A stretch of 64,000 bases of DNA, taken from contig QKWP01000141.1 of NCBI GenBank assembly GCA_003550325.1, forward strand, positions 71,572 through 135,571. Direction: 5' to 3'. This DNA is from Gigaspora rosea (taxonomy: Eukaryota; Glomeromycota; Glomeromycetes; Diversisporales; Gigasporaceae). The notes beneath the pieces were generated by a model. It was not told the origin of the DNA. It searched no databases and was given only the letters and a program-made list of their open reading frames with translations. Positions within the stretch are counted from its first letter, which is position 1, and every line of letters begins with the position of its first letter. A program made the position numbers and the translations under genes. This document shows positions 56,701 to 64,000 of the stretch, in pieces.

Positions 56701-58829
56701 AAGAAAAATAGGTCCGTATAAAAAGAGAAAAAATTTTTTTTTTAAATCTAAGATCGACCACAATACCTCACTTTTTTACAAAATTAGCATTTTATATCCC
56801 CTTATGTAATGATCATTTATGCCTCAAATTTGTTTGTTACACAATACATTTCTATATCGGTTGTACTTTATATTAGACATAGTTTATATGTTAATCGTAG
56901 CTTGAAATTTTATGCGCATAATAAAAAGTTTTGCTAATAAAGACCTTAACCTGTCCACAATACCCCCGCCTCCCTTATTTAAAATATTTTGGCCCATTTT
57001 AAAATAATTCACAATAATTCAAAATTATTTAAATCTAGAATAAGTATCTAAAGTAAAGTTTGTTTTGTACTCTTTAAATATTTTTAGTATTTCGAATATT
57101 TTTAAATTATTTCAAAATTATTAGAATAAAATAAAATAAATAAAACAATAAACTTACTTAAAGTTCCAAAAGTAATTTGGTAAGGATTCTGTACATACTG
57201 AATTTTTTTTACTATTATTAAGACAGTTTCGCATATTTTCATAATTTCTAAGCACCAAATCATGTTTAGAACAGGTCATATTTGCCAAATTATCTCTATT
57301 TACTAAAAAAAATGACAAGGGTGTTTTGAATTTGTTGATTTATAAGTTAGACAAAATGTTGTAGCTTCCGGCCAATCTGCAATTATAATTGAAACTTTTG
57401 GAAAGGTCCAAACAATTTTGTTATTAATTAACAACTTATACTAGAATACAAAAACTGTTGAATTGGATTTAAAACAACTTCTAAACATCTATAAAAAGCT
57501 TGTCTAACTATTGGTTTATTTTTAGTAGATGTTTTAATTATTGACAAATAACCCAATAACTGCTTTGCATCCTGCTTATTTCTTTACCATGTAGGTATAT
57601 TTCCTAGTGATATATATATTGGGTAAAGCTGACTTTTATCCAATGTGTAACAATTTGTTGCGTCTGAATATAAAATAATTGATAAAAGTTTTGATCCTAT
57701 AGGCAAAGAATTTTGAGCAGTTTTCCACTACATTCTATTATTTTGCTTTTTATAAATAATCTCTTTACTATCCTTTAAAAAAAATAAAAATAGATTAATA
57801 AAAACCAAATAAATGTATTTACAAATAATATTAAATGTTATATATACCTCTGTAGTTTTATATAATTCTTTATATTCAAATTCTAAATTTTGTGCTATAT
57901 CAGGAATTTTTAATATATTTCAATATAGCTGATTAATGGCATATGGTATAAGAAATACTCAGTATTATCAAAGTCTAATACTTTGATTTTTTTATATAAC
58001 AAGTTAAATTTAATATTATTCATAAACTCTTTTCCTTGTCTAATATTTTTTGGTAATGGTGATTTTGAATATTTTGAATGCTTATTAAAAAATAAAATAA
58101 TAGCATTTCTAGCTGCATTACTTAATTTATATTTAGTAACCAAAACTATTAAATTAGCATAAGCTTCTTAGGAAATTCTTCATGTTTCTGATCAATTTCT
58201 TCATCTGAAGAAGAGCTTTGAATATGTTCGAAGTAGAAGAATTATTTAAAATTTTATTAGAAAATTCCTGATCATCATCAATAGTGGTTACAAAATCATC
58301 AAGTAAATTAGAAGTTGGGGCTAATGATACCACCGAAATTGATTTTTGAAAAAGGTCTATTTCGTCTTCATTAGAGAAAATTAAAATTTTTTATAAGAAA
58401 TACCAAATAAAATTTATATAGATATGTTCTTTATAATTTTGTCTATTCAAAAAAAAGCATCTAATAATTTTGTCTTTTAAGTAAAATAGTTCAAAAACAA
58501 TTTCGTCTTCAAATTTTAATTTCAGGTTTTAGAACTCGAAATGCTTTCGTCCTCATGTATAGTTGGGGCAACTTCAAACATATTCAAATTTATATTAGAA
58601 TTATCTAATTCAAATAACATATTATTAAAATCATCTGTATTGGATACATGCAAAGGACTAGTAAGAGTGCTATTAAGATTACTATTAGAATTGAATTGAA
58701 TATCTTTAACTACTTTTGAAGATTTGTGAAGCTTGATGATATCTTTTTGGTGAAAAATTCACTATCTGATTTATATTCATTAATATCAAAAAGACCTCTG
58801 CTATAGTTATTTTTATAATATGTTAACAT

Positions 58830-59010
58830 TTTTCTGTTTTAAAAATAGTACAATAAATGTATTAAAATTATTTGGACATAGATGCAAACATATGCACAAC
58901 TATTTAAAACATTATATTTATTTTAGAAAGTAAGATAATATTAGAAAATAATTCTCATTTAGAAGATGTTCAATAATACGCAAAAAGTATATATAATAAA
59001 GGGGTATAAA
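58830..59010. other. A/T-rich spacer
   Basis: 5' flank of the Plavaka-like gene. Nothing recognised. Confidence 0.4.
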
Positions 59011-59579
59011 GGGGTTACTATTTCCACCATGGTTTTTGCTATTTCCATTATGGTTATACAAGATTTTCTATTTTTAAAATTCAAAATAATATATGCACTT
59101 ATGTTATACAAAGGCCTGGTGCATTGTTTTTGCAAAAATAATTTTTGGTTACACACTGCTAATGTTGTATAACGTTATACAAGTCTTATTTTGGTTGGGT
59201 TGGCTAGCATTAAGCTTAATGCTAGTGGGCACTATCATGATAATGCCCTCGGCAGGTTAGACAAAATTTCGGCCTACTCTAATCCTAAATTAGATTCAAA
59301 GCAACATCCAATCACAGTACATATACTGGTTATACAACATATGCACATACATTACACAAAGGCCCAGTACATTGTTTTTGCAAAAATATTTTTTGGTTAC
59401 ATGCTGCTAATGTCATGTAACATTACACAAGTCTTGTTTTGGTAACCTAGATCAAGTTGGGCCAATTAAAGATAATTATAATATCAGATATACAATATTT
59501 TATTAAAATCTAAAAATAGTAACTTTTTGTATAACTATAATGGAAATAGCAAAATACCATGGTGAAAATAGGCAGTCCC
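59011..59579. mobile_element. 569-bp foldback MITE with internal direct repeats
   Basis: The left arm (59011-59095: ACTATTTCCACCATGG, TTGCTATTTCCATTATGG) pairs with the right arm (59495-59579) over ~80 bp. Inside are two direct repeats of ~95 bp (59090-59190 and 59345-59445: TTGCAAAAATAATTTTTGGT / TTGCAAAAATATTTTTTGGT) around a perfect palindrome GCTAGCATTAAGCTTAATGC with its last bases. No coding role; the short open frames here are by-products. Confidence 0.7.
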
Positions 59580-60112
59580 ATAATAAAACTGCATTAAGTA
59601 ATTTAGGCTAATAATCTTCAATTAAAATTTTGTGATTTTTTAGAAACCAAAAAGGAAATTTTTTAAAAAATAGGCCTGCTAAAATTGGCTTAGGAACATT
59701 TTTCATTTAGTTAGCTGTTGCAGCTTCATTAATAGAATTTTGTGTATTTTGGTTTAATTTGACGACACCTAGGGTTAATAAAATATTACTATATATAGGA
59801 TACAATTAGAAATTTTACTATAAATAGTATATAATTAGATAGAAAATCAATATTGGTTTCATTGTTTTATATTTCAACATTTTGCAACCTTGCGCACAGT
59901 TTAAACTTTAAGCAACTTCTCGATAATATTCCAACTATTTTTATTTATTTAATATTAAAATTTTCTTTATTTCTAAAGCTTTTTATTATTTTAGTTTTTT
60001 TTTAATTTATGTTTAAGTTTTAAGTCTTCCATTTATTATTTAATACTAACTACACTACTAACTTTATTTAAGTTTTTTATCATTTTTTATCTTAAAGTAT
60101 TTTAGAAATGTT
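59580..60112. other. A/T-rich 5' flank
   Basis: No gene. T-rich from 59930 to 60090, just before the start of the next gene remnant. Confidence 0.35.
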
Positions 60113-60310
60113 TAAAGAAATGAAAATCACTGCAACGAAAAGCTTAAAGAAGGCCTTAAGCAAAAAGTCTAATAAGGGAAGGGCATCTCTAGAAGCAACA
60201 AGAGGTTCTGAACTAACTCAAAGCTTTTGAAAAAATTTTGATAATCTTGGAATTGGTGGTTCTAATACTTATGAAAATTCAACTACTTCCGAATGTATTT
60301 AAAAGTTTTA

Positions 60311-60814
60311 ATTACTAATTCAGATATGATCGACAGTATTTTTATATTAGATTTTGGAGCAAATTCCTATAATATTTCATTATATACTGGAATCTGAGCA
60401 TCATCCAATAATAAGTAATTTTTTTATTAAGTTAACAGCCAAAGTCAAATAATTGAAAGTTGTAAAGCTCACTGAGATGCATCTAATATAGTTAGATCAT
60501 TCAAATTGGTCATGTGGCTACTAAGATATTACTAAAAAATGATTGGCTGACTATATAAAATTTTTATAAAAATTTTATATAGTTAGCCAATTGTTTTTTA
60601 GTAATATCTTAGTATTCACTAACTAATTTGAATAATCTAACTAGATTAGATGCATCTCTGTGAGCTCTACAACTTTCAATTATTTACTTTGGCTGTTAAC
60701 TTTTTGGACGATGCTCAGATTCCAGTTTATAATAAAAATTTATATTGTACTTATTCCCAAAACTTACTATAGTCCCAATATAGTAATACTGCCAATCATA
60801 TCTGGATTATCAAT
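60311..60814. mobile_element. TA-flanked palindromic MITE, copy 3, split by a foldback
   Basis: The left ATTACTAATTCAGATATGAT and the right ATCATATCTGGATTATCAAT are inverted and beside TA. They resemble the ends at 4923 and 12841. The middle is replaced by the foldback at 60386-60725, leaving about 164 bp of this element. Confidence 0.6.
60386..60725. mobile_element. 340-bp foldback element, near-perfect palindrome
   Basis: ACTGGAATCTGAGCATCATC at 60386 pairs with GATGCTCAGATTCCAGT at 60725. The arms of about 165 bp are nearly continuous, through AGCTCACTGAGATGCATCTA / TAGATGCATCTCTGTGAGCT, to the centre ATAAAATTTTTATAAAAATT. The flanks are TA-rich, so the target duplication is uncertain. 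As RNA it would form a very long hairpin. Confidence 0.75.
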
Positions 60815-61960
60815 TAAACATATTCTTTTTTAATTTTTACTATTTTATTAATTATAATATATTTAAATAAAATTACAAGCGAGAACCTTAGCTAAGATTA
60901 TCAAAAAATCAAAGAAGTAATACTTCACCAACTTCAAAAACTTAACTCTAAAGTCAGAAAACTAGAAAATTGGTTAAAAGAAATGGAGGAGAAAATGAAT
61001 AATAATTTTGATTTTACTAATGAAAAAACATTCAAAGAAGTAATTATTTAAGTTTAAATTTTTTTTAATAATATTATAAACCATTTAAAGTGATTTAATA
61101 TTTATAAATATCATTTAATAAATTTTATTAAAGGATACCATTAAAGGGGCAGCTAAAATATTAATCAAAAAATCTATTTATCCTAAAGAAGACAGATAAA
61201 ATCAGAAGTAGAAAATTATGTACGAGTGAATTTTATAAATATAATTTCTGAAAGTTAACATCGACTTTGTGGAATTCATATTATATGAAGAATTTTCATG
61301 GACAGTTAAAACCTTTTACTTAATTATATGTTTTTTCTTATTTTCGAATATATTCGAAATATTTAAAAATATTTTGAAATTATTCATCTTTTTTAAATTA
61401 TTGCATTTTACTAAATTTATATATTTACTTTTGAAAAAGATTAGAGCTTTGCTGCATACTTTGACAACAAAGATTAAATTCTCTACATTTTTCGTATTTG
61501 AAACCCATTTAGTACCAATTAACAATAGTGCTTCACCTGAAACAGTTCTAAAGTAGAAACGATCGGACAAAACAAAAGCATGCTACCAGCAGTTATTTGA
61601 TAAAGTAAAAGATTCAAAAAAGACCTATATGGTTAAAATTTTAAATAAAGTTTTCACTTTTAGAGATGACTCTGAAGAAAATATAGTATATGCTATAGCC
61701 ATAGCCCAAACAATGCTTAATCCGAAATATAATAAAATAATGATGTCCAATACTGCAATTAAATCTAAGATTGCAAAAAATGTAGAAGTATTTATTAATA
61801 TTTTTATTAATATTTTTATTAATATTTTTTTTTTAAATTAATTTAAATAATTCGAATTGTTTCGAAACACATAGGATATCTTAAAACATAATACAGTATT
61901 TTCATTATCAAGCTCTGAAGATAAAACAGAAGAAGAAAAATCTAATGAAGAATCTGATAA

Positions 61961-62700
61961 TGTCAAAAAAGTATAAATAGTTTTTAATTAATTTAATTAA
62001 CTTTGAAATATTATTTTCGAATGATATAAATTATTCTAATTTTTAGGAACCCATTAGGAAACGTAAAAATATTTTGAAAAAAATAGCAAAGTTTAAATAT
62101 TTAATATAGTTGTAATTATATCAAAATTATTTAATATTTTATAAGTATTTTTTAGACATATAAAAGGCCAAGTGTGGGTAAGAAAAAAAGATTTATAAGA
62201 TATTTCAATTTATTTCAAGCACATTCGAATTTTTGCAATACTATTAAATTGAAAATTTAGAAACCTCTAAAAAAGAGCGGAAAGATCAGAAAAAATTTCC
62301 AGAAGATCTAAAAGAAGATAATGATTCTAATAATGTCAAAAAAGTATAAATTGTTTTTAATTAATTTAATTAAATTCGAAATATTATTCCTAATTATATA
62401 AATTATTCTAATTATATAGGAGCCAGTTAGAAAAAATAAAAATGTTTCAAAGAAATTCAGCAAGGTTTAAATATTTAATATAGTTGTAATTATGTCAAAA
62501 TTATTTAATATTTATAAATATTTTTTTAGATATATAAAAGGCCAGAGTGGATAAGAAAAAAAGATTTATAAGTTATTTCGAATTATTTCAAACTCTTTCA
62601 ATAATATCAAAACTATTAAATTGATTTGAAAATTTAGAAACCTCCGAAATAAAGCAAGATGATTAGAAAAATTTGTCAAATGATTCGAAAGAAGCTGAAA
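61961..62700. repeat. tandem duplication of exon plus intron, period ~375 bp
   Basis: GTCAAAAAAGTATAAAT starts at 61961 and again at 62335. Both units contain an intron-like block, a small exon (EPIRKRKN / EPVRKNKN), another intron, TYKRPS / YIKGQS, and an exon starting NLETSKKE / NLETSEIK. Splice-like borders (AG before each exon) are kept in both. Confidence 0.7.
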
Positions 62701-62904
62701 ATGAGCTGGAAGGTAATGATTCTAGAGCTCCCAGTTCCTCATCCTCAGATGATAATAATGATTCAAAAAAGAAAGAATGATAATTCGAAAAAGAAACAAA
62801 TAATGATTTGAAAAAAGAAACAGATGAGTAAAAGTTTTTTGTTTTTAGTTTTGTTTTTTTTTTACACAAATAATGCTGCATTTTAATTTTTATATATAAC
62901 ATTT

Positions 62905-64000
62905 AAAATTTTATAATAAAGTTATTAAAAAATATAATTCTTTTTTTGAATTTTTGGTGTAGGGTTTTTTCTTGTTATAATTTGTTATTTGGTTAGAGCA
63001 GTGTCATTAATCACCTGATTATTTTTTATCAGAGACCTACTCTCTCTCTCTTCTATTTTGTTTTTTTTTTTGCATTTTTGTTTTCATTTTATTTTTTAGT
63101 TTCAATTCGTTTGTCTCATTTTTTTGTTTTAATTTGTTTTTTTCATTTTTATTTATTTATTTAATTTTTTTATGTTTTTTTTATTTATTTTTTATTTAAT
63201 TTTTTTTTCATTTTATTTTTATTTTGGCACTTTACAAGAACAACTTTTCAAAAAAACAAATAATGTTTCAAAACCATGTGCAAGCCAATCCAAACTTCTG
63301 ATACTTTGCAAGAACACACAACTGATGTCTCCAGCAATTTCTAAATTTCCAAGAATGCTTCTTTAAAGAATAAAGATTTAGTTAGGACTTTATTTATTTT
63401 TTTGTTTGATATAATTTGTTTTTGTATTTTTTTTTTTTTTTTNCCCAGAAGCGACCTGTCTCACTGACCGCCGCAGTGGCCAGAAATCTTCGCAGCCAAT
63501 TTTTGGACTGCTTGCGCCATGAGTTCATGTAGTATCTCGTAATATCCAGACTTAGGTCTCACATTACGTCTCATGACTTCAGTTATTCCAAATTGGGGTT
63601 CTAGCACAGCCCTCATCATGTGACCTTGATTGTCGATTGCTGCCCATTCTAGGATCCCTAATTTGGCCTAGCCCGGCTGGCTTTCTTAAAATCGCCGCCA
63701 CTTGGATTTGAACTGGCAACCTTGCGATTTGTGACCTTGGAGCATAACCGCTATGCTATCGGACCCAAGGTCTTTGTTTTTGTATTTTGTTTTTTGTTTT
63801 TTAATTTGTTTTATTATTTTATTTTATTTCGGCACTTTGCAAGAAAAAAACTCTTACTTCCTAGCACTTTGCAAGAAAACCAAACCAGAGTTTTTCAGCA
63901 TTTCGCAACTTTTTTGGCATTTTGCAAGAACATTAACCAGCTTTTGCATTTCTGAATTTGCAAGAACACGAACTTTTACTTCAGAGAAATAAAGATTTGG
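62905..64000. repeat. T-rich repeat family with GGCACTTTGCAAGAA motifs, copy 2
   Basis: The same order as at 33780-34660: a T-rich block, TTTTGGCACTTTACAAGAA, ACTTTGCAAGAACACA, a TTTCTAAATTTCCAAGAATG line, CTTCTTTAAAGAATAAAGAT, then a second cycle ending CTTCAGAGAAATAAAGAT at 63990. It is split by the SINE at 63431-63772 and runs off the window. Open frames in it are Phe/Leu-rich by-products of T-runs. Confidence 0.65.
63431..63772 (-). mobile_element. tRNA-derived SINE (~340 bp)
   Basis: On the minus strand the head has the A box TAGCATAGCGG (about 63757) and the B-box-like GGTTGCCAGTTCAAATCC (about 63715). The body of about 260 bp ends in a poly(A) tail, seen as T at 63431-63442 plus. A 16-bp target duplication TTTGTTTTTGTATTTT is perfect (63415-63430, 63773-63788). 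The single N at 63443 sits at the tail/body junction, where a homopolymer probably broke the assembly. It is a different family from the retroposons at 5646, 20921 and 37626. Confidence 0.85.

Larger units (their letters stand above)
53647..56975 (+). mobile_element. pogo-type transposon, copy 1, complete ends
   Basis: The ends AGGGAGGTGGGAGTATTGTG (53647) and …CACAATACCCCCGCCTCCCT (to 56975) are inverted over 27 bp with two mismatches, counting the flanking TA on both sides. The length is 3329 bp. A large hairpin lies 50-80 bp inside the 5' end, then about 1.1 kb without clear genes, then the transposase. The base composition is less A/T-rich than the host sequence. It lies inside an intron of the Plavaka-like gene, in the opposite orientation. 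Confidence 0.92.
51757..58829 (-). pseudogene. Plavaka/KDZ-like transposase gene with introns, decayed
   Basis: Minus strand, from 58829. An Asn/Ser/Asp-rich N-terminus (MLTYYKNNYSRGLFDINEYK) comes first. 57850-58143 has KYKLSNAARNAIILFFNKHS. An intron with GT...AG is visible at about 57775-57849. 57158-57774 holds LLSIILYSDATN and LYPIYISLGNIPTW, a hallmark word of this transposase group. An intron at 53489-57157 follows, with a GTAAGT donor and ATTTTAG acceptor, containing a whole pogo element. 53103-53488 gives MHHLDLDLGLFKHQINFIYS. 52740-53000 reads LHSWIYHTTDLIKKYGCLNR and TYKSLHKNFGKTPYYLSNKR. 51757-52150 gives FEELFEYLTDKGICYRQIQ and LALIQWYDFKS, ending VNKYIF. Scattered stops (at least six) make it non-functional. 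No element ends were identified. The family call rests on remembered word order. Confidence 0.6.
60113..62830 (+). pseudogene. multi-exon family of unknown function, copy 2
   Basis: Pieces in order: 60113-60300 MKITATKSLKKALSKKSNKG, then a stop before NFDNLGIGGSNTYENSTTSE; about 60900-61045 EVILHQLQKLNSKVRKLENW and MEEKMNNNFDF, a coiled coil like exon 2 of copy 1; 61134-61250 KGAAKILIKKSIYPKED, the counterpart of KRLIAKNIYPMEEQ; about 61540-61790 KACYQQLFDKVKDSKKTYMV and EENIVYAIAIAQTMLNPKYN; then small Ser/Glu/Lys-rich exons up to about 62780 (SSSSSDDNNDSKKKE). The last exons are tandemly duplicated. Several stops and frame changes. A double MITE lies between the first two pieces. Function unknown. 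Confidence 0.5.

Noticed and set aside
56394-56761. Minus-strand Phe/Ser-rich open frames opposite the pogo transposase tail
   Set aside because: They are the complement of the Lys/Glu-rich AAA/GAA coding run; no independent evidence of a gene.
59191-59445. 84-codon open frame
   Set aside because: It runs through the direct repeats and the palindrome of a foldback MITE; not a gene.

Overview
The window is very A+T-rich (roughly three quarters A/T by eye) and holds no intact host gene that I can recognise. It looks like a repeat-dominated nuclear region of a filamentous fungus. The broken genes point to an arbuscular mycorrhizal fungus (Glomeromycotina, Rhizophagus/Gigaspora kin): a MYND-DUF4470-like pseudogene, F-box/LRR-like pseudogene copies, a Plavaka/KDZ-like transposase with short AT-rich introns, and a multi-exon family of unknown function present twice. 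That placement is inference from remembered family character, not from a search.

Layout. 1-652: tandem array of ~197-bp palindromes. 1.5-7.9 kb: minisatellite, old pogo-like ends, short TA-flanked MITEs, a tRNA-headed retroposon (5646-6357) and an old hAT remnant. 8162-12075: a hAT element with 20-bp TIRs, a perfect 8-bp target duplication and a broken transposase. 12841-14992: a 373-bp MITE split by a poly(A) retroposon that is itself split by a 700-bp hAT MITE. 15.2-16.5 kb: MYND pseudogene, then a second copy of the poly(A) retroposon. 20197-24258: a pogo element on the minus strand, split by a 1.6-kb tRNA-headed retroposon that is split by a hAT MITE. 24.8-25.4 kb: ABC-transporter fragment. 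26.7-31.7 kb: a probable old hAT shell holding two MITEs and a small LTR element. 32-36 kb: MITEs and T-rich repeats. 36.8-39.3 kb: multi-exon pseudogene with a retroposon and a MITE in its introns. 40997-51188: pogo-type ends around a double-palindrome array, split by an 8.4-kb composite that carries an F-box/LRR-like gene pair and a broken Ty3/gypsy element. 51.7-58.8 kb: Plavaka-like transposase gene (minus strand) with a 3.3-kb pogo element inside one intron. 59-62.9 kb: a foldback MITE and a second copy of the unknown multi-exon family. 63-64 kb: T-rich repeat carrying a short tRNA-derived SINE.

The genes do not form a pathway. The value of the window is its insertion record: at least four clean nests with target duplications, which order the activity of pogo, hAT, PIF/Harbinger-like, tRNA-headed retroposon and LTR families. 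Host-gene fragments survive only as passengers or targets. Two single-N positions (11356, 63443) mark assembly joins, and the first has duplicated about 140 bp of sequence.
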